Origin: Virgibacillus profundi
Lineage (GTDB): Bacteria > Bacillota > Bacilli > Bacillales > Amphibacillaceae
Length of the DNA stretch: 64,000 nucleotides
NCBI RefSeq assembly: GCF_002287375.1
Contig: NZ_NPOA01000003.1
Coordinates: forward strand, 124,001-188,000
Direction: 5' to 3'
Shown here: piece after piece, positions 1-8,952 of the stretch
Layout: each line of letters opens with the position of its first letter
Position numbering within the stretch: position 1 is the stretch's first letter
Translations under genes and position numbers: made by a program
Notes under the pieces: generated by a model
The model's database searches: none
What the model was told of the DNA's origin: nothing
What the model saw: only the letters and a program-made list of their open reading frames with translations

Positions 1-514
1 GTGCACGTTGTTTATTTACTAATGCAAGCAGATCAAATGGATTTGCTAGAATTTGTGTTTGATCATCTGTTGTGCTGACTTCTATTTCACGAGGAAGTCC
101 GGCTCCGGGCTGGATGTCGATATTATCGGCAACAAGCGTTTCCAGTGTTTTCTTTGTGTCTTCGTTATAAACACCAGTAGCGGATAAATCATGTTGTAAT
201 TGTAAATCGGTAATTGCCCAAGTGGTCGTTTCAGCATAATCACCGTTTTCTTCAAATGAATAGCCTATTTTATTCAGTGCTTTTTGAAGCATTTGAACTG
301 CTTCCCCGTTATCTTTCTTTTGCAGACCTGCTTCCGGAATCTGTATCTCTGCTTCAGCAGATTCGTCAGATTCAGAAGAAGAAGTTTCGTTAACGGCTTC
401 GTTATTTGTGGTATCATCAGAATCAGTCTCATTTGAATCTTCTGTGTTACAAGCTGTTGTGAAAATTAAAATTGAAACCAATGCCAGAACTATAGTTATA
501 CTTTTTTTAAACAA
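1..514 (-). CDS. Lipoprotein with peptidoglycan-binding domain, probable VanY-type carboxypeptidase (C-terminus cut off)
   Basis: The gene runs off the left edge, leaving about 171 codons. I place the start at the TTG of 512-514 because AGGGAGAG lies about 7 nt upstream. The N-terminus is a lipoprotein signal: two Lys, a hydrophobic run and a lipobox ending FTTAC. An acidic Ser/Asn/Glu linker follows, then a repeat resembling the PG_binding_1 fold (GEAVQMLQKALNKIGY, ending in VYNEDTKKTLETL). The last visible residues, LLALVNKQRA, resemble the entry of M15 D-Ala-D-Ala carboxypeptidases such as YodJ. The fold is clear, but the catalytic part lies outside the window, so the enzyme name is inference. 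Confidence 0.6.
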   Translation of the reverse strand, partial: MFKKSITIVLALVSILIFTTACNTEDSNETDSDDTTNNEAVNETSSSESDESAEAEIQIPEAGLQKKDNGEAVQMLQKALNKIGYSFEENGDYAETTTWAITDLQLQHDLSATGVYNEDTKKTLETLVADNIDIQPGAGLPREIEVSTTDDQTQILANPFDLLALVNKQRA

Positions 515-639
515 TATGATTCTCTCCCTAAGTGTTCTTGCTTAAACCATCTTTTATTTTCTCATAAAGTTGTTATAAGGGGCAATGGTTATTTTCTTTA
601 AACGGGAAACAGAAAATTCACCCAAGTTTCAATATTTTG

Positions 640-648
640 TGATATAAT
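640..648 (+). promoter_or_regulatory. Extended -10 promoter for the serine hydrolase
   Basis: TGATATAAT at this position is a TGn-extended -10 box about 30 nt before the start codon. No good -35 hexamer precedes it, which is usual for this promoter class. Confidence 0.45.
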
Positions 649-680
649 ATCCATATATTCTAAAGAAATGGAGAAAACCA

Positions 681-1700
681 ATGGCTGAAAAATTAAATGA
701 TGTTCTATGTGATGTAGTGGCAAATGAAAATTTTTCTGGGGTAGTTTATGTCGGAAAAGGTCAGGAAGTATTACATCATGCTGCATACGGCTATTCCAAC
801 AGGGCGGAGGCATTAAAAAATAAGCCGGATACGAGGTTTGGCATAGCATCAGGGTGTAAATTGTTCACAGCAGTGGGTATTTCCATGCTGGTTGAAAAGG
901 GAGATTTATCTTTTCACACACGTTTAAGGAATTGTTTGCCGTTATCCTTTCCGCATTTTAATGAAGAAATTACCATTCATCATTTACTGACACATAGTTC
1001 AGGTATACCGGATTATTTTGATGAAGAAGTAATGGACGATTTTGAAGAACTTTGGGAAGCAAGGCCAATGTATAAAATGAATAGTTTACAGGATTTTCTG
1101 CCAATGTTTCAAAACAGAAAAATGATGTTTCAACCAGGGGAAAAGTTCCATTACAATAATGCGGGGTATATTGTTTTAGGCCTGATCATTGAGGAAGTAA
1201 CAGGACTCACTTTTACAGATTTTGTTGAACAGCATATCTTTGAAAAAGCTGGCATGAATGATTCCGGTTATTATGAATTGGACAGACTGCCTGGCAATAC
1301 AGCAACAGGCTATATCGACTCAGAAGATGGATGGAAAACAAATATCTATTCCATTCCTGTAAAAGGTGGTGCCGATGGTGGAGCCCTTGTAACCGCCGAA
1401 GATATGAACAGATTTTGGGATGCACTATTTTCCCATAAGCTTTTAAATGAGGAAACTTTGAAATTGTTATTAACACCTCATATGGAAAGTGATGAAGATG
1501 AGTACTACGGATACGGCATTTGGATTGATAAAATGGATGGGGAAGTTTCCAAATATCATGTGATGGGCTATGACCCTGGTGTGAGTTTTCATTCCGCTGT
1601 ATACCCTTCAAGTGGTATTAATATTGTTATTATATCGAATAAAAGCGATGGAGCATATGATATCATGCTTGCGGTGGAAGAAGCATACAAACTGAAATAA
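681..1700 (+). CDS. Beta-lactamase-fold serine hydrolase (class C/ PBP4-like)
   Basis: A 339-residue member of the serine hydrolase family that contains class C beta-lactamases, esterases and D-aminopeptidases. The nucleophile motif SxxK is S57-G-C-K60, and the second motif Y-N-N is Y158-N160 in HYNNAGY. The conserved HLLTHSSGIPDY stretch is at about 101-112. There is no signal peptide or membrane segment, so it is probably cytoplasmic, unlike secreted beta-lactamases. The start follows GGAG. The gene stands alone and ends at a hairpin shared with the convergent pepT. The family is clear; the substrate cannot be read from the sequence. Confidence 0.8.
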   Translation: MAEKLNDVLCDVVANENFSGVVYVGKGQEVLHHAAYGYSNRAEALKNKPDTRFGIASGCKLFTAVGISMLVEKGDLSFHTRLRNCLPLSFPHFNEEITIHHLLTHSSGIPDYFDEEVMDDFEELWEARPMYKMNSLQDFLPMFQNRKMMFQPGEKFHYNNAGYIVLGLIIEEVTGLTFTDFVEQHIFEKAGMNDSGYYELDRLPGNTATGYIDSEDGWKTNIYSIPVKGGADGGALVTAEDMNRFWDALFSHKLLNEETLKLLLTPHMESDEDEYYGYGIWIDKMDGEVSKYHVMGYDPGVSFHSAVYPSSGINIVIISNKSDGAYDIMLAVEEAYKLK

Positions 1701-1731
1701 AGTCAGATCCTTTAAGGCTCTGACTTTTTTA
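1701..1731. terminator. Bidirectional terminator between the serine hydrolase and pepT
   Basis: AGTCAGA and TCTGACT form a stem followed by six T on the plus strand. The other strand is also followed by a T-rich run, so it can serve both convergent genes. Confidence 0.8.
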
Positions 1732-1752
1732 AACAATCTCTTGTAGATTCTT

Positions 1753-2982
1753 TTATTTTTGTTCAAACAATTTACAAATTTCCACAATCACATTGGTTGC
1801 CTTTTCCATATTATCAACAGAAATATATTCAAACTTGCCATGGAAATTCTCTCCACCTGTAAAAATATTCGGTGTGGGCAATCCCTTATACGAAAGCTGT
1901 GATCCGTCTGTTCCACCACGAACTGGTTTTACGTCTGGCTCAATGCTCAGATTCTTCATTGCCTGATAAGCTATATCAACAATTTCTTTAACGGGTTCTA
2001 TTTTTTCACGCATGTTGTAGTATTGATCAGACATTTCCAATTCGACACTTGTTTCTCCATATTTCTCTTTCATTTCAGCTGTGAATTGTTCGAAGGTATT
2101 TTTCCTCGTCTGGAAATTCTCTTTGTCAAAATCACGAATGATATAAGTTACTTCCGTTCTTTCCACATCGCCATTTACAGAGATCAAATGATAAAATCCA
2201 TCATATTTTTCCGTATGTTCAGGTGCTTCCAGTTCCGGAAACTTGTTTATAAATTCTGCTGCCATTTTCCCTGAATTAATCATTTTATTTTTTGCTGTTC
2301 CTGGATGGACGCTGTTCCCTTTGAAAATAATTCGGGCAGCCGCTGCGTTAAAGCTTTCATACTGCAATTCTCCAAGTGGGCCACCATCAACAGTGTATGC
2401 ATAGGAAGCATCAAAACGTTCTACATCAAACTTATGCGGTCCTCGACCAATTTCCTCATCAGGTGTAAATGCCACACGAATCCTGCCATGCTTTATTTCT
2501 GGATTTTTTATTAAATAATCCATTGCTGTCATGATTTCAGCAATACCAGCCTTATTATCTGCACCGAGAAGTGTTGTGCCGTCTGTTGTAATCAGTGTAT
2601 GCCCTTTATAGCCTGACAGCTCCGGGAAGTCCTTTGAAGATAAAACAACATTCAGGCCCTCATTAAGTGTAAGATCATTTCCGTCAAAGTTTTCCACAAT
2701 TTGTGGATTAACATTTTCCCCGGTAAAATCAGTTGCGGTGTCCACATGGGCTAAAAACCCAATCGTAGGTACATCTTTATCTGTATTTGCAGGAAGTGTT
2801 GCCATAACATAGCCATTATCATCAACTGCCGTATCTTCCATCCCTATTTCTTTTAATTCCTGGGCAAGCAGATTGGCCAGATCAAATTGTCCTGGTGTTG
2901 AAGGGGTTGAGTCGTTACTTTCATCGGATTGTGTATTAATTTTCACATATTTAGTAAATCTCTCTATGATATCCTTTTTCAT
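1753..2982 (-). CDS. pepT: Peptidase T (tripeptide aminopeptidase)
   Basis: A 409-residue cytoplasmic M20B zinc aminopeptidase that removes the N-terminal residue of tripeptides. The family landmarks are present in order: the metal/catalytic segment AHVDTATD near 78-85, [11 protein letters not shown] near 136-146, the glutamate pair in TPDEEIGRG near 173-181, VDGG near 198, and the C-terminal HGKFEYIS metal motif near 380. Length equals the Bacillus enzyme. Its ATG follows AGGAGATG. It is monocistronic and convergent with the preceding gene. Confidence 0.95.
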   Translation of the reverse strand: MKKDIIERFTKYVKINTQSDESNDSTPSTPGQFDLANLLAQELKEIGMEDTAVDDNGYVMATLPANTDKDVPTIGFLAHVDTATDFTGENVNPQIVENFDGNDLTLNEGLNVVLSSKDFPELSGYKGHTLITTDGTTLLGADNKAGIAEIMTAMDYLIKNPEIKHGRIRVAFTPDEEIGRGPHKFDVERFDASYAYTVDGGPLGELQYESFNAAAARIIFKGNSVHPGTAKNKMINSGKMAAEFINKFPELEAPEHTEKYDGFYHLISVNGDVERTEVTYIIRDFDKENFQTRKNTFEQFTAEMKEKYGETSVELEMSDQYYNMREKIEPVKEIVDIAYQAMKNLSIEPDVKPVRGGTDGSQLSYKGLPTPNIFTGGENFHGKFEYISVDNMEKATNVIVEICKLFEQK

Positions 2983-3116
2983 CCTGAATTCATCTCCTAA
3001 ATTGATTTAATCTTATTTTACTATAATTTATATCGGTATACGAAATATTTTTAAAATAACATCTAAAAGGAATAAGGGAAAGTTTGTCGAATATATAAAA
3101 GTAGGAGAGTGTTGAG

Positions 3117-3617
3117 ATGATTAGGACAGCTATTCGTGAAGATGCGGCTAACCTTGCTTCATTAATTAAACAAGTAGAAACTGAAAGCGACTATATGCTA
3201 TATGAGTCAGCTGAACGTAATATATCTGCAGAAAAACAAGCGACAATGATTGACAGATTAAGTGCAGAGGAGAATTCTACAATCTTGGTATCAGAAATAA
3301 ACCATCAATTGGTTGGATATCTTTTTGTAATAGGTGGAAATGCACGCAGGAATCAGCATTGTGCTTATATAGTTATTGGAATCCTGTCTTCTTACCAAGG
3401 AAAAAGTATTGGAACAACCATGTTTGAAGAGTTAGAGCACTGGGCTTTAAATCAAAAAATACATCGTTTAGAATTGACAGTAGTAAAAGAAAATAGATCT
3501 GGACTGAAATTGTATGAAAAAATGGGTTTTAATATAGAAGGTACAAAAAAGGATTCATTGTATATAGATGGTAAATATTATGATGAATATTATATGAGTA
3601 AATTACTGGAGGGGTAA
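3117..3617 (+). CDS. GNAT-family N-acetyltransferase
   Basis: A 166-residue single-domain acetyl-CoA-dependent transferase. The acetyl-CoA loop is degenerate (SYQGKSIGTTMFEEL near 98-112), followed by LELTVVKENRSGLKLYEKMGF, the usual C-terminal GNAT signature, and a closing YYDEYYMSKLL as in ribosomal-protein or YhhY-like acetyltransferases. It is the first gene of a tight three-gene unit: two bases separate it from the sulfurtransferase gene, which starts behind GGAGG. The acceptor substrate is unknown. Confidence 0.85.
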   Translation: MIRTAIREDAANLASLIKQVETESDYMLYESAERNISAEKQATMIDRLSAEENSTILVSEINHQLVGYLFVIGGNARRNQHCAYIVIGILSSYQGKSIGTTMFEELEHWALNQKIHRLELTVVKENRSGLKLYEKMGFNIEGTKKDSLYIDGKYYDEYYMSKLLEG

Positions 3618-3619
3618 AA

Positions 3620-4462
3620 ATGCCTTATTTAATTAGTTTGGATCGTCTGAAAAAACGATTGGAAAACAACCAAGATAATACGGTAATAGTAGATGTAAGA
3701 TTTCAGTTGAATGATCCGGATGCAGGGAGAAAAGCATATTTGCAGAATCATCTTCCTGGTGCAGTTTATATGGATCTAAATAAAGACTTGTCCGGTAAAG
3801 CCAGTAAGCATGGTGGAAACCATCCACTACCGGACATGAAGATGTTTGCGGGGAAAATTGGGAAAATCGGAATTGATCATGACACCACTGTTGTTATTTA
3901 CGATCAAGCAAATGACATGTTTGCAGCACGTTTATGGTGGCTTCTTGACAATTTGGGACATGAAAAAGTGTATATTTTGGATGGTGGATATGAAGGTTGG
4001 ATAAAAGAGGGGAATGAGGTTACAACTGCTATTCCTGAACTAAAGCCAAAAGAGTTTAAAGGCAATTTCAATGAAAACAAAATCGCAAACATTGAAGAAG
4101 TGAAAGAAAAACTGGAAGATAACTCAGCAGTTTTAATAGATTCCAGAGCTAAAGATAGATATTTAGGGGAAACGGAACCGCTTTATGGGAAAGCAGGGCA
4201 TATTCCTGGGGCCAAAAACTTCTTTTGGAAGAATGTTTTAACCAAGGATGGGAATTGGAAAAAGAATGGAGAACTCGAAGAACATTTTGCATCCTTATCA
4301 AAAGATGAAGAAATTATTGTTTCCTGTGGCTCAGGTATCTCAGCATGCCCAAATGTTCTGGCATTGAAATTTGCTGGCTTTACAAATGTGAAGCTGTACC
4401 CGGGCAGTTTCAGTGACTGGATATCCTATGAAGAAAATAAAGTGGAAACGAAGGAAGAGTAG
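3620..4462 (+). CDS. Thiosulfate/3-mercaptopyruvate sulfurtransferase (two rhodanese domains)
   Basis: A 280-residue protein with an inactive N-terminal rhodanese domain (about 1-135, including GAVYMDLNKDL and DGGYEGW) and an active C-terminal one (about 155-275). The persulfide-carrying cysteine is C236. Its loop CGSGISA is closer to the CG(S/T)GxxA of mercaptopyruvate sulfurtransferases than to the CRKG of classical rhodanese, so 3-mercaptopyruvate is the likelier donor. It is sandwiched between an acetyltransferase and a DNA glycosylase gene with almost no spacing, so co-transcription is expected. Confidence 0.88.
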   Translation: MPYLISLDRLKKRLENNQDNTVIVDVRFQLNDPDAGRKAYLQNHLPGAVYMDLNKDLSGKASKHGGNHPLPDMKMFAGKIGKIGIDHDTTVVIYDQANDMFAARLWWLLDNLGHEKVYILDGGYEGWIKEGNEVTTAIPELKPKEFKGNFNENKIANIEEVKEKLEDNSAVLIDSRAKDRYLGETEPLYGKAGHIPGAKNFFWKNVLTKDGNWKKNGELEEHFASLSKDEEIIVSCGSGISACPNVLALKFAGFTNVKLYPGSFSDWISYEENKVETKEE

Positions 4463-4463
4463 A

Positions 4464-5027
4464 ATGGATAAAAAACGCTGTGAATGGGTTACATCTGAGC
4501 AAGTCTATATTGATTATCATGACCTTGAGTGGGGAAGACCGGTCCATGAAGATCAGAAGCTGTTTGAAATGCTTTCACTGGAAGGAGCGCAGGCAGGTTT
4601 AAGTTGGATAACGATACTTAAAAGACGTGAACATTACGGGCGAGCTTTTGATGGGTTTGATCCTGCTATTGTTAGTAAATATGATGATGATAAAATCGGT
4701 GAACTATTGCAAAATGAAGGTATCATTCGGAACAAGCTTAAAGTTCGTTCAGTTGTTACAAATGCTCAAGCTTTTTTGAAAATACAAAAGGAATTTGGCA
4801 GTTTTGATGCATATATTTGGGAATTTGTTGGAGGAGCTCCATTTTTAAATGATTGGCAAATTCATGATGAAGTGCCTGCATCCACAAAGGAATCGGAGGA
4901 AATGAGTAAAGATTTGAAACGAAGGGGATTTAAATTTGTTGGTCCAACGATCTGCTATGCATTTATGCAGGCAACAGGAATGGTTAATGATCATGTAAAA
5001 GATTGCTTTTTGCATAAAGGTAAATAA
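4464..5027 (+). CDS. tag: DNA-3-methyladenine glycosylase I
   Basis: A 187-residue base-excision enzyme that removes 3-methyladenine from alkylated DNA. I chose the ATG at 4464, one base after the previous stop, because AAGGAAG precedes it and the protein then begins MDKKRCEWV like other Tag proteins; a longer reading frame starting with GTG at 4413 overlaps the upstream gene. Zinc ligands are visible as the N-terminal Cys, the His of YIDYHDLEWG, and the H-x3-C pair in NDHVKDCF. LEGAQAGLSWITILKRRE is the base-binding pocket. It is the last gene of its operon. Confidence 0.95.
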   Translation: MDKKRCEWVTSEQVYIDYHDLEWGRPVHEDQKLFEMLSLEGAQAGLSWITILKRREHYGRAFDGFDPAIVSKYDDDKIGELLQNEGIIRNKLKVRSVVTNAQAFLKIQKEFGSFDAYIWEFVGGAPFLNDWQIHDEVPASTKESEEMSKDLKRRGFKFVGPTICYAFMQATGMVNDHVKDCFLHKGK

Positions 5028-5040
5028 ATTCAGGGTAAAA

Positions 5041-5074
5041 AAGCAGCTGACTTTGATAGAAAGTCAGCTGCTTT
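5041..5074. terminator. Bidirectional terminator between tag and the chemoreceptor gene
   Basis: A 14-bp stem formed by AAGCAGCTGACTTT and AAAGTCAGCTGCTT with a five-base loop lies between the two convergent genes. Both sides are A/T-rich. Confidence 0.85.
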
Positions 5075-5088
5075 ATACATTTTATTTA

Positions 5089-6834
5089 TTAAACAAATCT
5101 AAATGAACTAAGCTCCTCATGCAGTTGTTCAGCGAGTTTTGCGAGTGTATCTGCATTGTACGAAACTTCCTCCATAGAACTGGAAGTTTGCTGTGCAGAA
5201 GCGGCAGCTTGTTCGACTCCTGCTGCTGATTCTTCTGAAACAGAAGCAATATCCTCAATCAGATTATTCATATCCACACTGTTTTCGGCAATATCCCTTA
5301 GATTGGTTGAGATAAAGGTAATTTTATTCACCATTTCGGTAACAGAGTTATTAATTGTTTCAAAGCTTTGACCTGTAGTCTCGATTTGAGTTGTTCCTTT
5401 ATGAACCTCATTATAGCCTGTATTTAAGGAATCAACGACACTACCGGTTTCAGACTGAATGTTTTTCACAATCGATGTAATTTCCCCTACAGAGGATGCA
5501 ACCTGTTCTGAGAGCTTTCGAACTTCATCAGCTACAACAGCAAAACCTCTTCCATGTTCACCAGCCCTGGCTGCTTCAATTGCTGCATTTAATGATAATA
5601 AATTTGTTTGGTCGGCAATGTTTTTAATCACAAGCACCAGTTTCGAAATTTCAGCTGACTGTTTATCGAGTCCCTGAACTTTATCAACTGCTTCTGCAAC
5701 AATAGAATCAATTCGTTTCATTTGTTTAACAGATTTTTTCATTAGTTTAGTGCCATCTGAAGTTAAAGAAAGTACTTCATCTGAACTTGAGGAAATTTCT
5801 TTCCCATTTTGTTCAGAAAGTCGAACCTTTTGTACGAAACCGTTCATACTTTCAGCCAGATCGGATGCACTATTTGCCTGTGTCTCCGATCCTGTGGAAA
5901 TGTCCTCCATTGTTATTGCAATTTGCTCATTACCCTCTTTCACCTCATTAGCTGATTGTTTCAACTCATCACTTTTGGTTTGTACAGAAGTGGAAGCAGA
6001 TGCTACTTTATATAAAACGCCATGAATGTTATCCTTCATTTGATTAACAGCAGCAGCCAATTGGCCAATCTCATCCTTCCCATCATAGTCCACGGATTTT
6101 ACTTTTAAGTTTCCTTCAGCTAATTCCTTAGTAATGGTAACAACTTTTTTCAAGCTGGACGAAATTCTTCGGCTAATCAGAATCATTAATGTAACACCTA
6201 CTAAAATAGCCACCAAACTTGCTATCGATATAGTTATAATACTGGTCTTTAAGCTATCTTTTGAATTTTGGATTGTACTTGCCTGCTCGCCTTTAACAAT
6301 ATCCATTAATTCATTTACTAGTTCTACAGTTGCTGATCTGAGTTCAGAGGAACGATTCCTGATAGAATTAGCCATATACTGTTGGTTATTTGAGACAGAC
6401 TCCATAATTTCGCCGAAAAATATATTATTAATTTTTTCATCATTTTCCAAAATATTATCGAATAATGTTTGTTGCTTATCCGTGGTCATTGTTGGTGAAA
6501 GCTTTTCTGCCAATGTATCAAATTCCTGTTGATATACGGTAAATGCATCAACGTATCTGGAGCTTTCCGTCAGCAGGTAATCGGCAATCTGTACGTCTTT
6601 CACTTGGATTATAGAAGACAACTCCGACATATCGCTGACCCGCATACTTTGCTGTTCAACTGCATCATGTTCCTGCTGACTATTATTTAATTGAAGATAA
6701 ACAATTACTGATGCAGCAATAAATAGCAGTGCAGAAGCAAAAAAACCTGTTAAATATTTTTTTCCAATTTTAACGTCTTTCCAACTGAATGAAGCCTTTT
6801 TTGTCTTTAGCTTCTTTATCTTATTCTTTTTCAT
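5089..6834 (-). CDS. Methyl-accepting chemotaxis protein
   Basis: A 581-residue transmembrane chemoreceptor. It has a Lys-rich cytoplasmic tail, TM1 at about 29-49, an extracellular helical sensor of about 145 residues resembling the four-helix-bundle class, TM2 at about 198-221, a HAMP domain to about 275, and a long cytoplasmic coiled-coil. The invariant hairpin tip that contacts CheA and CheW is at about 406-440 ([20 protein letters not shown]). No cache or PAS ligand domain is present, so the stimulus cannot be guessed. It is monocistronic, away from other che genes, with a sigma-D-like promoter upstream. Confidence 0.95.
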   Translation of the reverse strand: MKKNKIKKLKTKKASFSWKDVKIGKKYLTGFFASALLFIAASVIVYLQLNNSQQEHDAVEQQSMRVSDMSELSSIIQVKDVQIADYLLTESSRYVDAFTVYQQEFDTLAEKLSPTMTTDKQQTLFDNILENDEKINNIFFGEIMESVSNNQQYMANSIRNRSSELRSATVELVNELMDIVKGEQASTIQNSKDSLKTSIITISIASLVAILVGVTLMILISRRISSSLKKVVTITKELAEGNLKVKSVDYDGKDEIGQLAAAVNQMKDNIHGVLYKVASASTSVQTKSDELKQSANEVKEGNEQIAITMEDISTGSETQANSASDLAESMNGFVQKVRLSEQNGKEISSSSDEVLSLTSDGTKLMKKSVKQMKRIDSIVAEAVDKVQGLDKQSAEISKLVLVIKNIADQTNLLSLNAAIEAARAGEHGRGFAVVADEVRKLSEQVASSVGEITSIVKNIQSETGSVVDSLNTGYNEVHKGTTQIETTGQSFETINNSVTEMVNKITFISTNLRDIAENSVDMNNLIEDIASVSEESAAGVEQAAASAQQTSSSMEEVSYNADTLAKLAEQLHEELSSFRFV

Positions 6835-6871
6835 CTGTACGCCCCCAAAGTAAAATAAAGCTTTTTATATT

Positions 6872-6898
6872 ATATCGACAAGATAGAGCTAAGTATTA
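6872..6898 (-). promoter_or_regulatory. Sigma-D-like promoter of the chemoreceptor gene
   Basis: Read on the minus strand: TAAT, 15 bases, then GTCGATAT. The Bacillus motility sigma-D consensus is TAAA-N15-GCCGATAT, so only two positions differ. It lies about 40 bases before the start codon of the chemoreceptor. Confidence 0.7.
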
Positions 6899-6949
6899 AG
6901 TACTATTTTATAATATTGAAAATAATTTATAATTATCGTCTGTACCCTA

Positions 6950-6978
6950 TTGACTCTATGCTCTATTTGAAATAAACT
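6950..6978 (+). promoter_or_regulatory. Sigma-A promoter of the ABC-F leader
   Basis: TTGACT, a 17-base spacer and TAAACT. The expected start point is near 6985, just before the leader peptide ribosome binding site. Confidence 0.65.
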
Positions 6979-7007
6979 AAATATACAATAAAAAGGAGGT
7001 GGGTTAG

Positions 7008-7142
7008 ATGAATCAAACTGGTAGTGGCATGACAAAATTCAGAGAATATCTCTGTATTCGTTATGCTATTTTTTCCACTAATTTTGTCCAAGGGAGAAGT
7101 GTGCCCTTTTTTAGTACAAATGAATGGAAAAAATACCAGTAA
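7008..7142 (+). CDS. 44-residue leader peptide of the ABC-F gene
   Basis: The ORF starts with ATG at 7008 behind AAAAGGAGGTGGG with 8-nt spacing, as good a ribosome binding site as any in the window. It encodes a 44-residue peptide containing MTKFREYLCIRYAIFSTNFV and ends with TAA at 7140-7142. A strong intrinsic terminator starts 36 bases later, before the ABC-F gene. Leader ORF, terminator and ABC-F resistance-type gene in this order are the standard arrangement for ribosome-mediated attenuation, where antibiotic-stalled ribosomes prevent terminator formation. The peptide therefore probably works through its translation rather than as a product. Its stalling codon cannot be read directly. 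Confidence 0.7.
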   Translation: MNQTGSGMTKFREYLCIRYAIFSTNFVQGRSVPFFSTNEWKKYQ

Positions 7143-7178
7143 GAGACATCTGCCTGCTATCATAATATATTTTTAGTA

Positions 7179-7210
7179 GACGCTAGGGGTTTATCTCTTG
7201 GCGTCTTTTT
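7179..7210 (+). terminator. Attenuator (intrinsic terminator) in the ABC-F 5' leader
   Basis: An 11-bp stem (GACGCTAGGGG with CTCTTGGCGTC, including three G-U pairs), a 5-base loop, then five T. It lies between the leader ORF and the ABC-F start codon, so it must be read through for expression. Confidence 0.85.
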
Positions 7211-7253
7211 CGTTTAGGAAAAGATGGTCTCTTCTATGCGGAGGAAGAGAAAA

Positions 7254-8882
7254 ATGATTATATGCAGTTTACAAAATGTGACACAAACCTTTGGTGCAAA
7301 TACGATTTTTGAAGAGATTACATGTGAGATTAAACAAAACGAACGGATTGGTTTAATTGGAAGAAATGGGGAAGGGAAGTCAAGCTTGTTAGATTTAATA
7401 GCAAGAAACACGGAGCCCACTGCTGGGAAAATCATTTGGAAGAAAGATCTGACAGTAGGACTACTAAGACAAAATCCAGATGTTGAAGATGGAAAAATAG
7501 TGGAAGCATTGCTTTTTGACGTTTTCACGTCTTTAAATAATTTACGGACTAAAATGGCGGAAATGGAAAGTAAAATGGCAAGCGAAACAAATCCAGAGAA
7601 ATTAAATAGATGTATTGAAAAGTATGGTAATCTGCAGGAAAAGTTTCAACAGGATGGCGGCTACGAAATCGATGCACAGATAAGACGGATCATGAGCGGA
7701 TTACAGATGGAGGAATTAGCTAATAAAAAATGGCAGCAATTAAGTGGTGGTGAAAGGACAAAAGTTGGACTGGCCAGGCTTCTATTGACAGCTCCAGATT
7801 TACTATTACTGGATGAACCAACAAATCATTTAGATTTTCTGGCAATCGAGTGGCTAACAGATTTTATCAAAAACTATCATGGAACAGTAGTCATTGTTTC
7901 ACATGACCGCTATTTTTTGGATGAAACAGTTTCATTGATATTAGAAATGGATCAGGGTGAATTAATTAGATACCATACAAATTATACGAATTATGTAAAG
8001 GAACGGGAAGAACGACTGCTTCAGGAATTTCAGCAGTATCAGGATCAGCAGAAGAAGATTAAAAAAATGAAAGAAACGATTAAACGATTAAAAGAGTGGG
8101 CGAACCAGGCAAATCCACCGAATGATGGCCTGCATCGGCGTGCAAAGAGTATGGAAAAGGCTCTGGCCAGAATGGAAACAGTAAAAAGACCTATTCTGGA
8201 ACAGAAAAAAATCAGTCTCGACTTTCACATGAATAAACGAAGTGGAAAAGATGTAATTTTAATGGAAGAAATCAGTAAGCAATACAAGGAGAAAAAGCTT
8301 TTTGATTTGCTGGATTTACATGTAAGGTTCCAGGAGCGGATAGCCATTATCGGGGAAAATGGCAGTGGAAAATCTACAATATTAAAAATGATATTGGGAT
8401 TGGAAACTGCTGATAAAGGATCTGTAAAGCTAGGAAGCAATCTATCAATAGGTTTTCTGTCCCAGCATATACTGGAAATGGATAGTAATGAAACTGTTCT
8501 GGATGAATTTAGAAAGCATGTACATGTTGCTGAAGGAGATGCAAGAGGAATTCTCGCCAAGTTTCTTTTCTATGGCAGTTCCGTTTTTCAGAAGGTTTCA
8601 AGCTTAAGTGGTGGTGAGCGAATGCGCTTAAGGTTAGCAGAACTTGTTCATCAGAATCATAACTTATTAGTTTTGGATGAACCTACCAACCATTTGGATA
8701 TTGAATCTAAAGAAGTATTGGAGGAAGCATTGGAACAATTTGATGGAACTATCATAGCAGTTTCCCATGATCGGTATTTCCTTGATAGAATTTTTCCTGT
8801 TACGTACCTGCTTTCCGGCAGGAGGCTGACAAGGTATGAGGGCAATTATACATTTGCGCGGAAGAAGTGGCTTGAGTTGTAG
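7254..8882 (+). CDS. ABC-F family ATPase, probable ribosome protection (antibiotic resistance) factor
   Basis: A 542-residue soluble protein with two ABC domains and no membrane segments. The first Walker A, GRNGEGKSS, is at 36-44, with its signature LSGGERTK and Walker B LLLLDEPTNHLD. The second domain has GENGSGKST, LSGGERMR and LVLDEPTNHLD. The inter-domain linker is a long basic helix, as expected for an arm reaching the peptidyl-transferase region. The ATG at 7254 follows GGAGGAAG; an in-frame ATG at 7224 lacks a site. The attenuated leader argues for a drug-inducible ARE-type factor rather than a housekeeping Uup or YdiF-type protein. The protected drug class is unknown. Confidence 0.88.
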   Translation: MIICSLQNVTQTFGANTIFEEITCEIKQNERIGLIGRNGEGKSSLLDLIARNTEPTAGKIIWKKDLTVGLLRQNPDVEDGKIVEALLFDVFTSLNNLRTKMAEMESKMASETNPEKLNRCIEKYGNLQEKFQQDGGYEIDAQIRRIMSGLQMEELANKKWQQLSGGERTKVGLARLLLTAPDLLLLDEPTNHLDFLAIEWLTDFIKNYHGTVVIVSHDRYFLDETVSLILEMDQGELIRYHTNYTNYVKEREERLLQEFQQYQDQQKKIKKMKETIKRLKEWANQANPPNDGLHRRAKSMEKALARMETVKRPILEQKKISLDFHMNKRSGKDVILMEEISKQYKEKKLFDLLDLHVRFQERIAIIGENGSGKSTILKMILGLETADKGSVKLGSNLSIGFLSQHILEMDSNETVLDEFRKHVHVAEGDARGILAKFLFYGSSVFQKVSSLSGGERMRLRLAELVHQNHNLLVLDEPTNHLDIESKEVLEEALEQFDGTIIAVSHDRYFLDRIFPVTYLLSGRRLTRYEGNYTFARKKWLEL

Positions 8883-8952
8883 GGTTTTAGAAAAGGAAAA
8901 ATTTTTGGCATCGAATATATTAAAAAACAATAACCTCAAAAGGAGCATGCTT

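Noticed and set aside
6963-7163. Minus-strand 66-codon frame antisense to the ABC-F leader
   Set aside because: It is the reverse of the leader ORF and lacks a ribosome site; the plus-strand reading has one.
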